Below, in pieces: positions 1-5,410 of a DNA stretch of 5,410 bases. Source of the DNA: Chitinophagaceae bacterium (lineage in GTDB: Bacteria; Bacteroidota; Bacteroidia; Chitinophagales; Chitinophagaceae); contig CANJDY010000212.1 of NCBI GenBank assembly GCA_947472635.1, forward strand, positions 1-5,410. Direction: 5' to 3'. The position numbers were made by a program, and so were the translations under genes. The notes under the pieces are model-generated. The model saw nothing but the letters and a program-made list of their open reading frames with translations. It had not been told where the DNA came from and did no database searches. How positions within the stretch are numbered: the first letter of the stretch is position 1; each line of letters begins with the position of its first letter.

Positions 1-434
1 CCCAGTAAAGTCAATCCACTTGCCGTAATGATACTATGACCGATGTGCTGCTTAAGATAAGGTGAATGATGTATGCTTAGTACCTGACTAGTATCATCAG
101 GAAGTACAATGTCTTTGCCGTCATAATGTAAATGATGAATGGGCTTAACATCAGTGCCACTACAATCCGGTGCGGTGTCTACATGACTACAAAAACAAAT
201 TGCCGGAATGGTCGTCTTGTTACTAGTTGATGGAATGGTCGCATATACGTAACCGAATGCGTCAGTTTCAGCATTGGATATACCCATACTGATAAGCTCG
301 CTCAGTAATAGTTTACTAAGTTCCTTCTGCTTTTCTGTAGTGGGGAAAGTATTTCCCAAAGGGTCACTTTGCGTATCTAGCTGTACATAGCGTATCAACC
401 TTTCTGCAACACTGCTTTCAGTAATTTCAATCAT
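1..434 (-). CDS. pepT: Peptidase T (tripeptide aminopeptidase), N-terminal part, cut by the window edge
   Basis: Reading the minus strand from the ATG at 434 gives 144 codons without a stop, then the window ends. Peptidase T is a cytoplasmic M20-family zinc aminopeptidase that removes the N-terminal residue from tripeptides. The visible part matches the family start: a short helix, then YVQLDTQSDP (residues 16-25), PTTEKQ (31-36), and the metal-site block CSHVDTAPDCSG (82-93). In that block H84 would be a zinc ligand and D86 the neighbouring catalytic Asp, by family analogy. The GKDIVL stretch (106-111) and the final LTLLG also fit PepT; the expected next motif (GADDKAG-type, carrying the bridging Asp) lies outside the window. 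The start at 434 fits the usual PepT N-terminus, and no signal peptide is present. It lies 150 bases downstream of the FKBP gene on the same strand, and a long inverted repeat ends 18 bases before its start codon. A weak -7-like sequence (AAACCTTG, 447 to 440) lies 5 bases before the ATG but has no convincing -33 partner. The identification is firm; completeness of the gene cannot be judged. Confidence 0.93.
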   Translation of the reverse strand, partial: MIEITESSVAERLIRYVQLDTQSDPLGNTFPTTEKQKELSKLLLSELISMGISNAETDAFGYVYATIPSTSNKTTIPAICFCSHVDTAPDCSGTDVKPIHHLHYDGKDIVLPDDTSQVLSIHHSPYLKQHIGHSIITASGLTLL

Positions 435-452
435 ACTTACAAGGTTTTGATA

Positions 453-497
453 ACCAACAGTGACTAGTTGAAAATATTTCAACTAGTCACTGTTGGT
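453..497. repeat. Long inverted repeat, 21-bp perfect arms with a 3-base centre
   Basis: The left arm 453-473 and right arm 477-497 are exact reverse complements (outer ends ACCAACAG and CTGTTGGT) around the centre ATA. One mismatch outward (452/498) followed by one more match (451/499) extends it slightly. It lies between the FKBP stop (585) and the pepT start (434), both on the minus strand. As RNA it would be a strong hairpin ending 18 bases before the pepT AUG. Neither strand shows a T-run after the stem, so it is not a classical intrinsic terminator. It could be an operator for a dimeric regulator, a 5' hairpin on the pepT mRNA, or a dispersed palindromic repeat. The structure is certain and the role unknown. 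Confidence 0.9.
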
Positions 498-509
498 CAG
501 TATTGGTCA
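480..509 (-). repeat. Three 10-bp-phased TGAC repeats next to and overlapping the inverted repeat
   Basis: Read on the minus strand, three consecutive 10-base units each begin with TGAC: TGACCAATAC (509 to 500), TGACCAACAG (499 to 490) and TGACTAGTTG (489 to 480). The last two form most of the right arm of the neighbouring inverted repeat, so related half-sites (TAACCAA at 451, TGACTAG at 461) recur on the plus strand. Spacing of about one helical turn puts all copies on one face of the DNA, as in many regulator-binding arrays. The function is inferred only. The third unit matches the first two well only in its first four bases, so partial coincidence is possible. Confidence 0.6.
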
Positions 510-584
510 AACGGTTGTAAGCTAAACAACCAGCTTTCGGCCAAATCGATTAAAATTATCCCTTATCAGATAAACCACAATGGG

Positions 585-1013
585 TTAAAGGATTTCCACC
601 AATTCAATATCAAATACCAATTCCTGTCCAGCCAAAAAATGATTGGCATCCAAGATGATTACTTCTTCTTTAACTTCTACTACTATTACCGGCACGGGCT
701 GACCTGCCTGGTTGCTTAAGGTTAATGTCATTCCGGGTTCCAGTTTCATATCTTCTGGAACATTTTCTTTTGGAAATTCAATGATGGCATCTGCAGATTT
801 TTCTCCATAGCCATCTTCCGGAGCAATATTGATGGTCTTTTTTTCGCCAATGGCCATTCCAGGCATGGCAGAATCAAAACCTTTGATCATCATACCTGCA
901 CCAACAGTAAACTCCAGCGGTTCTCTGCCTACCGAAGAGTCAAACTGCTCTCCATTTACTAATTTACCTGTGTAATGTACCCTTACAACATCCCCTTCTT
1001 TAACTTGTCCCAT
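585..1013 (-). CDS. FKBP-type peptidyl-prolyl cis-trans isomerase, SlyD-like
   Basis: This encodes 142 residues with no signal peptide, so it is a predicted cytoplasmic folding helper that catalyses cis-trans isomerisation of Xaa-Pro bonds and probably binds unfolded chains. The FKBP fold is split as in SlyD and SlpA. The N-terminal part has VHYTGKLVNGEQFDSS (residues 12-27), the loop from GAGMMIKGFD (38-47) to GM (52-53), and PEDGYG (65-70). An insert-in-flap domain follows at about 71-117. The fold is completed by LDANHFLAGQ (121-130) and FDIELVEI (134-141). The length suits an SlyD core without the C-terminal His/Cys-rich metal-binding tail of E. coli SlyD, so nickel-chaperone activity is not expected. 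The ATG at 1013 gives the natural N-terminus for the family. It is followed on the same strand by pepT after a 150-base gap containing the long inverted repeat, and is divergent from namZ. No convincing promoter was found upstream. The family is certain; the exact subfamily name (SlyD versus SlpA/FkpB) is not. Confidence 0.95.
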   Translation of the reverse strand: MGQVKEGDVVRVHYTGKLVNGEQFDSSVGREPLEFTVGAGMMIKGFDSAMPGMAIGEKKTINIAPEDGYGEKSADAIIEFPKENVPEDMKLEPGMTLTLSNQAGQPVPVIVVEVKEEVIILDANHFLAGQELVFDIELVEIL

Positions 1014-1178
1014 TGCTTAATTTTTTAATCCCTTTCCCCTCCGGCAACTAGGCCTGAAAAGGAGAAAGGTAAAGTTTACGATAAAATGGCCTTCTTCTTA
1101 AGTTAAAAAGAACATTTTTTGGCAAATTAAAACATTCGAAGTGATTACCCAATCAATTGGAGCGTTTTATTTCTCCAA

Positions 1179-1212
1179 GAGATGACATCTTTTTATAAAA
1201 AGATGTCATCTC
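1179..1212. repeat. Perfect 34-bp palindrome in the divergent intergenic region
   Basis: Bases 1179-1195 and 1196-1212 are exact reverse complements, outer sequence GAGATGACATC and an AT-only core (TTTTTATAAAAA). It lies between the divergently transcribed FKBP and namZ genes, so it is not in a position expected for a terminator of either. Its right end is 22 bases before the -7-like box of namZ, which places it at or just upstream of where the -33 element would be. That location would suit an operator, but this is inference. It shares no clear sequence with the 453-497 repeat. The rest of the 233-base intergenic region shows nothing else I can name. Confidence 0.85.
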
Positions 1213-1234
1213 CTAGATAATGAAAAACTTTCCG

Positions 1235-1242
1235 GAACTTTG
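1235..1242 (+). promoter_or_regulatory. Probable -7 box of the namZ promoter
   Basis: GAACTTTG matches the Bacteroidota -7 consensus TAnnTTTG except for the first base, and ends 4 bases before the namZ ATG, the same spacing as in the next two genes. No TTG-type -33 element is visible at the usual 17-23-base distance; that position is at the edge of the 34-bp palindrome. Support is therefore partial. Confidence 0.5.
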
Positions 1243-1246
1243 AAAT

Positions 1247-2536
1247 ATGAAGATTTTACCATTCCTTTTATCAGCAGTCGTTATTTTAACTGGCAACCAG
1301 CTATTTTCTCAACTGCCCCCTCAAGTCAATAAGAATCTCCAAAAACAGGCAGCAGCAGATAAAACTACTATTGTCCCTGGAGCCGAAAGGCTGGAAACCT
1401 ATCTTCCCTTACTGAAGGGCAAGTCGGTAGCCGTTTTCGCCAACCAAACTAGTATGGTCAACAATAGCCATCTCGTAGATACCCTTATAAAATGCGGCAT
1501 CAAGGTAATAAAGATCTTTGGACCCGAACATGGCTTTCGAGGAGATGCCGATGCCGGAGAACAAGTAGGGGATATGAAGGATAAAAAAACAGGGCTTCCC
1601 GTTATTAGTTTATTTGGCAAACACAAAAAACCAACACCCGAAGACTTTTCTGACGTAGATATACTACTGTTCGACATCCAGGATGTGGGTGTGCGCTTTT
1701 ATACTTTTATATCATCGCTAGAATATTATCTAGAAGCAGCACTAGAAAACAATGTCCCTTTACTAATCCTCGACCGGCCAAACCCTAATGGATTCTATGT
1801 GGACGGCCCAGTGCTAGACAGGCAATTTAAAAGTTTTATAGGCATGCAACCAATCCCTGTAGTGTATGGTATGACAGTGGGCGAATACGCTTTACTGTTA
1901 GCAGGTGAAAAATGGCTGTCACCAAAGGCAAATGCAGCTTATACCAACCCACTACCCCCGAATAGTTCTACCGACAAAGTTTTTCAACTCAGGGTGATAC
2001 CTTGCAAAAACTATGATCACAATAGTAAATATATTTTACCAATTCCCCCTTCCCCCAACCTGAAGACGATGCAAGCCATCTACCTCTACCCTTCCACTTG
2101 TTTTTTTGAGGGAACACTGCTCAGCGAGGGAAGAGGTACGGAAGCTCCTTTTCAAATTTTTGGGCATCCCTTACTGCCCGACAATTTATATTCTTTTACC
2201 CCAAAACCAACGGCAGGAGCAAAAAACAGCAAATGCTTCTATCAAAAATGTTATGGCTGGTATATTGCTGGAAACAACGAAGCCATTTTGAAAAAATTAG
2301 GCAATACCCTCCAGCTAAAATATTTACTGGATGCCTATCAATTATTCCCTGGCAAGGATAGTTTCTTTTTGAAAAATAACTTTTTTAATCATTTGGCAGG
2401 CAATGGCCTATTGATGGAACAGGTAAAACAGCATGCAACTGAATCCACTATAAGAAGTAGCTGGGAACCAGCATTAAGCAATTTTAAAGCAATCAGAAAA
2501 AAGTACTTATTATACAAAGACTTTGTTTCCCAATGA
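1247..2536 (+). CDS. namZ: Secreted DUF1343 protein, NamZ-type exo-beta-N-acetylmuramidase (GH171)
   Basis: The 429-residue product begins with a Sec signal peptide: K2, a hydrophobic stretch to about residue 17, and a probable cut after LFS (S21/Q22). With no lipobox Cys, it is likely periplasmic or exported. The mature part is a full-length DUF1343 domain. Visible hallmarks are GAERLETYLPLLKGKSVAVFANQTS (split here as GAERLE at 45-50 and VAVFANQTS at 61-69), FGPEHGFRG (91-99), DIQDVGVRFYTF (143-154), LILDRPNPNG (173-182), YPSTCFFEGT (281-290), SEGRGTEAPFQIFG (293-306) and a C-terminal FKAIRKKYLLY (413-423). Characterised members (B. subtilis NamZ/YbbC and a Tannerella homologue) release terminal MurNAc from peptidoglycan glycans. 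Glu94 in the GPEHG motif is the likely catalytic-site acid by family analogy. No other muropeptide-recycling genes are nearby. The start is supported by the signal peptide and by the -7 box 4 bases upstream. The family is certain; the enzymatic activity is inferred. Confidence 0.9.
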   Translation: MKILPFLLSAVVILTGNQLFSQLPPQVNKNLQKQAAADKTTIVPGAERLETYLPLLKGKSVAVFANQTSMVNNSHLVDTLIKCGIKVIKIFGPEHGFRGDADAGEQVGDMKDKKTGLPVISLFGKHKKPTPEDFSDVDILLFDIQDVGVRFYTFISSLEYYLEAALENNVPLLILDRPNPNGFYVDGPVLDRQFKSFIGMQPIPVVYGMTVGEYALLLAGEKWLSPKANAAYTNPLPPNSSTDKVFQLRVIPCKNYDHNSKYILPIPPSPNLKTMQAIYLYPSTCFFEGTLLSEGRGTEAPFQIFGHPLLPDNLYSFTPKPTAGAKNSKCFYQKCYGWYIAGNNEAILKKLGNTLQLKYLLDAYQLFPGKDSFFLKNNFFNHLAGNGLLMEQVKQHATESTIRSSWEPALSNFKAIRKKYLLYKDFVSQ

Positions 2537-2555
2537 AAACAATCCCATCGACTCC

Positions 2556-2584
2556 TTTGAATCATTAAATTGAAGCTAACTTTG
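2556..2584 (+). promoter_or_regulatory. Bacteroidota-type promoter of fmt
   Basis: A perfect -7 box TAACTTTG (2577-2584) is preceded, after 17 bases, by a -33 TTTG (2556-2559). It lies wholly in the 53-base gap between the namZ stop and the fmt ATG. The box ends 5 bases before the ATG, so transcription would start at or next to the start codon. This indicates that fmt has its own promoter and a leaderless or nearly leaderless mRNA. Confidence 0.75.
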
Positions 2585-2589
2585 CTAGG

Positions 2590-3534
2590 ATGGAAAACTT
2601 TAAGTCTATACGAATTGTTTTTATGGGAACGCCCGAATTTGCAGTTGCCTCCTTAGACAAACTGCTGCAAGCGGGATGCAATATTGTAGGCGTAGTTACA
2701 GCACCCGATAAGGCTGCCGGACGGGGTATGCAATTGCAACAAAGCGCTGTCAAACAATATGCTTCGGAACATGGTCTACTCATATTACAACCAGAAAAAT
2801 TAAAAGGTTCAGACTTTTTGGAACAGCTTACAAACTTACATGCAGACCTTCAAATTGTGGTGGCATTCCGAATGTTGCCCGAGCTGGTTTGGAATATGCC
2901 CCCCATGGGTACTGTTAATTTACATGGATCCTTGTTACCGCAATATCGTGGCGCTGCCCCCATTAACTGGGCCATCATTCGTGGAGAAAAATTTACAGGT
3001 GTTACCACTTTTAAATTACAACATGAAATAGATACAGGAGATATTTTATTAACCGCTACCATTCCCATCGAAGAGGAGGAAACTGCCGGGGATTTACATG
3101 ATAAGATGAAAAACATCGGAGCTGAACTTTTACTACAAACAGTGAAAGGTCTGTCTGATGGAGAGTTGATGGAATCCCCTCAAATAAGCAAGAATGAATC
3201 AAAGGGGACTGAATTGAAAACTGCCCCCAAAATTTTTACCGCTTCTTGCCAGATCGATTGGAATAAACCGATAGCGGAAATATTTAATTTAATCAGGGGG
3301 CTTTCGCCATACCCAACTGCATTTTCTTTTTTAGAAGGTAAAAAAGTGAAGCTATTTAAGGCAAAAAAAATAAATATCCAACCAACCGTTGCCGCCGGCG
3401 AATTTGAAACTGATAAAAAAACCTTTTTGCATTTTGCGGGCAGCAATGGATATATCTCTTTACTAGAGCTCCAACTGGAAGGAAAAAAGAAAATAGCAAT
3501 CGCCGATTTTTTAAGAGGCTACAGATGGAGCTAG
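2590..3534 (+). CDS. fmt: Methionyl-tRNA formyltransferase
   Basis: The 314-residue protein transfers the formyl group of 10-formyl-tetrahydrofolate to Met-tRNA(fMet), making the bacterial initiator tRNA in the cytoplasm. Its length is normal for the family. The N-terminal Rossmann-type formyltransferase domain opens with IRIVFMGTPEFAV (7-19). It carries NLHGSLLPQYRGAAPINWAI (110-129), including Asn110, His112 and the SLLP signature, and DTGDIL (148-153) with Asp148. Asn110, His112 and Asp148 correspond to the family's catalytic Asn-His-Asp triad. The C-terminal OB-like tRNA-binding domain runs from about 208, with the linker TAPKI (211-215), IDW (222-224) and GLSPYPTAF (237-245). The segment VAFRMLPELVWNMP (91-104) is the form I associate with Bacteroidota Fmt. 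The first ATG is chosen because the promoter -7 box ends 5 bases upstream and the next Met (residue 12) is inside the fold. def, its frequent partner, is not in the window. Confidence 0.97.
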   Translation: MENFKSIRIVFMGTPEFAVASLDKLLQAGCNIVGVVTAPDKAAGRGMQLQQSAVKQYASEHGLLILQPEKLKGSDFLEQLTNLHADLQIVVAFRMLPELVWNMPPMGTVNLHGSLLPQYRGAAPINWAIIRGEKFTGVTTFKLQHEIDTGDILLTATIPIEEEETAGDLHDKMKNIGAELLLQTVKGLSDGELMESPQISKNESKGTELKTAPKIFTASCQIDWNKPIAEIFNLIRGLSPYPTAFSFLEGKKVKLFKAKKINIQPTVAAGEFETDKKTFLHFAGSNGYISLLELQLEGKKKIAIADFLRGYRWS

Positions 3535-3565
3535 GCAATTATTTGTAAGGTCAACTAGCTTACCA

Positions 3566-3620
3566 ATTCATTCGAAATTTCACTCCGCATTTCATTCATT
3601 ACAGGGCAATTCGAATGAAT
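3566..3620. repeat. Imperfect hairpin downstream of fmt (11-bp arms, 33-base loop)
   Basis: ATTCATTCGAA (3566-3576) and TTCGAATGAAT (3610-3620) are exact reverse complements. A second copy of ATTCATT within the loop (3594-3600) could pair with the same right arm in a tighter hairpin. An A-rich stretch, not a T-run, follows on the plus strand, so a terminator role for fmt is possible but unproven. The surrounding 199-base gap otherwise holds only the promoter of the next gene. Confidence 0.4.
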
Positions 3621-3698
3621 AAAATAAATAATATTTACAAAAAAATGACCCCAAGCTACCCCGCCGGAATGTGAATCAAAAATCAGTATGCTTTCATC

Positions 3699-3729
3699 TT
3701 GCGTCGCACGATATTCATCATTATATTTG
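3699..3729 (+). promoter_or_regulatory. Bacteroidota-type promoter of the aminotransferase gene; decides its start codon
   Basis: A perfect -7 box TATATTTG (3722-3729) follows a -33 TTG (3699-3701) after 20 bases. The box ends 4 bases before the ATG at 3734. An open frame reaches back to an ATG at 3671, but that would put the whole promoter inside the coding region. The 3734 start is therefore preferred. Confidence 0.75.
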
Positions 3730-3733
3730 CAAC

Positions 3734-4933
3734 ATGTTATCCATTAGCCATCGTGGGCATATTATGCCAACCTCTCCAATTCGAAAATTAGTGCCTTTTG
3801 CAGAAGCTGCTCAAAAAAAGGGTATCCATGTATTTCACCTCAATATTGGTCAGCCAGATATAGAGACGCCCAAACAAACACTGGACGCAGTAAGAAATAG
3901 TACTTTTAAAATACTAGAATATAGCCATAGTGCGGGTAATGAGAGCTACCGTAAAAAACTAACCGGCTATTATGCAAAATCTGGTATCCAGATTACTACT
4001 GACGAAATTATCATTACCACCGGTGCTAGCGAAGCCATTTTATTTGGATTAATGGCCTGTATGGACCCAGGCGATGAAATCATCATCCCTGAACCTTTTT
4101 ATGCCAACTATAATGCCTTCGCCGTAGAGGTTGGTGTAGTCGTTCACCCGATTACTTCTACCATCGAAACAGGCTTTTCCCTTCCGCCGATAGAAGAATT
4201 TGAAAAAGCCATCACGCCAAAAACAAAGGGCATTCTAATTTGCAATCCCAACAATCCTACAGGATATTTATATAGTAAGGAAGAGATGGAAATATTAAAG
4301 CAACTGATCATAAAGCACAAGCTCTACTTATTTGCGGATGAGGCTTACCGTGAGTTTTGCTACGAGGGTACCCATACCAGTTTTATGACATTGACTGGCG
4401 TGGATGACCATATTGTTTTAATGGATTCAATTAGTAAAAGATATAGTGCCTGTGGAGGCAGGATAGGTGCATTGATTACCAAAAACAAGGCGGTGTTGAA
4501 TTCTGTTATGAAATTTGCACAAGCCAGGCTGAGCCCTCCAGGCTTTGCACAGATATTGGGAGAGGCTGCTGTAGATTTGCCCGATAATTATTTTGACGAC
4601 ACCAAGGCTGAATACAAAAAAAGAAGGGATACGATTGTAGGTAGACTGAATGCAATACCCGGCGTATTTTGCCCCAACCCAGGAGGTGCTTTTTATACCA
4701 TCGCCCAATTACCCATAGATGATGCCGAAATTTTTTGCCAATGGCTATTAGAATCCTTTTCCCATAATGAGCAAACAATCATGCTTGCCCCAGCAGGTGG
4801 CTTTTATAGTACTCCTGGCCTAGGAAAGCAAGAAGTAAGGTTTGCATACGTTTTAAATGTTGATGCAATCAATACTGCCATGGATTGTTTGGAAAAAGCA
4901 TTGGAACAATACCCGGGAAGGCTGGTTAGTTAA
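3734..4933 (+). CDS. PLP-dependent class I/II aminotransferase (aspartate-aminotransferase-like)
   Basis: Starting at 3734 the protein has 399 residues, normal for fold-type I aminotransferases. The frame is open back to an ATG at 3671, but those 21 codons do not resemble the family and overlap the promoter. Counting from 3734, the hallmarks are LNIGQPDIETP (36-46, substrate-side N-terminal loop), TTGASEAI (95-102, PLP phosphate/ring region), CNPNNPTG (170-177, with Asn174 contacting PLP), ADEAYREF (201-208, with Asp202 on the pyridine nitrogen and Tyr205), SISKRYSACGGRIG (232-245, with Lys235 forming the Schiff base), and VRFAY (368-372, with Arg369 for the substrate alpha-carboxylate). All key residues are present, so an active enzyme is expected. 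It should swap an amino group between an amino acid and a 2-oxo acid in the cytoplasm. The substrate cannot be read from the sequence; aspartate, aromatic or other amino acids are all possible. No neighbouring biosynthetic gene narrows this down. Confidence 0.93.
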   Translation: MLSISHRGHIMPTSPIRKLVPFAEAAQKKGIHVFHLNIGQPDIETPKQTLDAVRNSTFKILEYSHSAGNESYRKKLTGYYAKSGIQITTDEIIITTGASEAILFGLMACMDPGDEIIIPEPFYANYNAFAVEVGVVVHPITSTIETGFSLPPIEEFEKAITPKTKGILICNPNNPTGYLYSKEEMEILKQLIIKHKLYLFADEAYREFCYEGTHTSFMTLTGVDDHIVLMDSISKRYSACGGRIGALITKNKAVLNSVMKFAQARLSPPGFAQILGEAAVDLPDNYFDDTKAEYKKRRDTIVGRLNAIPGVFCPNPGGAFYTIAQLPIDDAEIFCQWLLESFSHNEQTIMLAPAGGFYSTPGLGKQEVRFAYVLNVDAINTAMDCLEKALEQYPGRLVS

Positions 4934-5002
4934 ACGGTTAGCCCAAAAGGCTTCGTCGGCTTGAGATTGAAAAGCAATGACCCATTTTTTTGAATTCCTG
5001 AC

Positions 5003-5023
5003 ATAGTAATCCACAGTTACTAT
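5003..5023. repeat. Small hairpin in the aminotransferase-M16 intergenic region
   Basis: ATAGTAA (5003-5009) and TTACTAT (5017-5023) are exact reverse complements around a 7-base loop TCCACAG. It lies 70 bases after the aminotransferase stop, following a T7 run (4985-4991). The AT-rich stem has no T-tract behind it, so it is a poor terminator candidate. The rest of the 234-base gap (4934-5167) shows no gene. A TAAATTGA at 5143-5150, preceded after 21 bases by TTTA, is a poor promoter match for the next gene. Confidence 0.35.
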
Positions 5024-5167
5024 TAAATAGACAGAAGAAATACTTAAGCCAATAACTACAGGTTGATTTTGCCCCCCTAGATTATATAAATGAGCAATAT
5101 TTTAATATGATGAATGGTTTATCGAAATCAGCCTATTTCCGGTAAATTGAGTTTAAATAATACCATT

Positions 5168-5410
5168 ATGAGAAAAATAATTTTTTTTGTTGGGGCTATT
5201 TGCCTCTTAGTTAATTCCGCTTTTAGCCAGGCCCGATTGGTTGAAAAAATTGTAAAAAAAGGAAATGAGTTGGTCATCCCTTATGAGAAATACATTTTCC
5301 CTAATGGACTTACACTTGTTGTAAATGAAGATAATAGCGACCCCATCGTACATGTGGATGTAACTTACCATGTAGGTAGTGCAAGGGAAGAAATAAGGAA
5401 AAGTGGATTC
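5168..5410 (+). CDS. Secreted M16 (insulinase/pitrilysin family) peptidase, N-terminal part, cut by the window edge
   Basis: From the ATG at 5168 the frame stays open for 81 codons to the window end. The first residues form a clear Sec signal peptide: MRK, a hydrophobic core at 4-15, then SAFS with probable cleavage at S20/Q21. There is no lipobox, so export to the periplasm or beyond is predicted. The mature start matches M16 zinc peptidases: YEKYIFPNGLTLVVNED (39-55) followed by SDPIVHVDVTYHVGSAREE (57-75) and KSGF (78-81). The catalytic HxxEH motif normally follows within about ten residues of this point and so lies just outside the window; activity cannot be assessed. Bacteroidota members are often long two-domain proteins or pairs of genes. 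The A/T-rich sequence before the ATG shows no clear Shine-Dalgarno, and unlike its neighbours this gene lacks a TAnnTTTG box right before the start. The short visible length is the main limit on the call. Confidence 0.88.
   Translation, partial: MRKIIFFVGAICLLVNSAFSQARLVEKIVKKGNELVIPYEKYIFPNGLTLVVNEDNSDPIVHVDVTYHVGSAREEIRKSGF

Noticed and set aside
453..497. Inverted repeat as an intrinsic terminator for FKBP
   Set aside because: After the stem on the minus strand the sequence is TATCAAAACC, with no T-tract. A terminator role is not excluded, but the sequence gives no positive support.
468..719. Plus-strand open frame of 83 codons overlapping the palindrome and the FKBP gene end
   Set aside because: Most of it is antisense to the C-terminal part of a clear FKBP gene, and its start lies inside the inverted repeat. 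The product is low-complexity (aromatic-rich run) and resembles no family.
2565..3538. Minus-strand and alternate-frame open frames across fmt (2565-2783, 2850-3116, 3180-3446, 3356-3538, 2840-3031)
   Set aside because: They are shadows of fmt, whose full-length protein and motifs are unambiguous. None has a recognisable product or promoter box.
3551..3558. TCAACTAG shared by the fmt 3' region and the 453-497 repeat (480-487)
   Set aside because: An 8-base match in AT-rich intergenic DNA is expected by chance, and the flanking bases do not match.
4427..4778. Minus-strand open frames inside the aminotransferase gene
   Set aside because: They are antisense to conserved aminotransferase motifs and have no family resemblance.
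4940..4952. AGCC-CAAAA-GGCT mini-hairpin just after the aminotransferase stop
   Set aside because: The stem is only 4 bp with no T-run directly behind it. The T7 run at 4985 is more than 30 bases away. This is too weak to call a terminator.
1..5410. A novel defence, mobile or biosynthetic system
   Set aside because: All six genes belong to well-known housekeeping or hydrolase families. There are no transposase, integrase, phage, toxin-antitoxin, CRISPR or tRNA signals, and no cluster logic links the genes.

Overview
The window looks like an ordinary housekeeping stretch of a Bacteroidota chromosome, most likely of the Chitinophagaceae type. Three things point there. Promoter boxes match the Bacteroidota consensus (TAnnTTTG at -7 with TTG or TTTG at -33), there are no recognisable Shine-Dalgarno sequences, and the proteins are typical of the phylum (Sec signals ending in xFSQ, a Fmt with the VAFRMLPE variant, a secreted DUF1343 protein). 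The DNA is moderately AT-rich. The lineage is inferred from these features, not from a database match.

Layout. The left part is transcribed leftwards. An SlyD-like FKBP prolyl isomerase (585-1013) is followed by the N-terminal third of a peptidase T gene (1-434), which runs off the left edge. A long, nearly perfect inverted repeat (453-497) with adjoining 10-bp-phased direct repeats lies between them. The right part is transcribed rightwards as four separate genes: a secreted DUF1343/NamZ-type exo-N-acetylmuramidase (1247-2536), methionyl-tRNA formyltransferase fmt (2590-3534), a class I/II PLP aminotransferase (3734-4933) and the beginning of a secreted M16 peptidase (5168 to the right edge). 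The divergent region between FKBP and namZ holds a perfect 34-bp palindrome (1179-1212).

How the genes work together. They do not form an obvious pathway or operon. fmt (translation initiation), PepT (peptide turnover), FKBP (folding) and the aminotransferase (amino-acid metabolism) are cytoplasmic. The NamZ-like and M16 proteins carry signal peptides and would act outside the cytoplasm, on peptidoglycan fragments and on proteins or peptides. Each of the first three rightward genes has its own -7-like box ending only 4-5 bases before the ATG, which suggests leaderless or nearly leaderless mRNAs.

I found no mobile element, CRISPR array, RNA gene or defence-like cassette. The parts most worth a second look are the two long palindromes and the promoter/start-codon arrangement.
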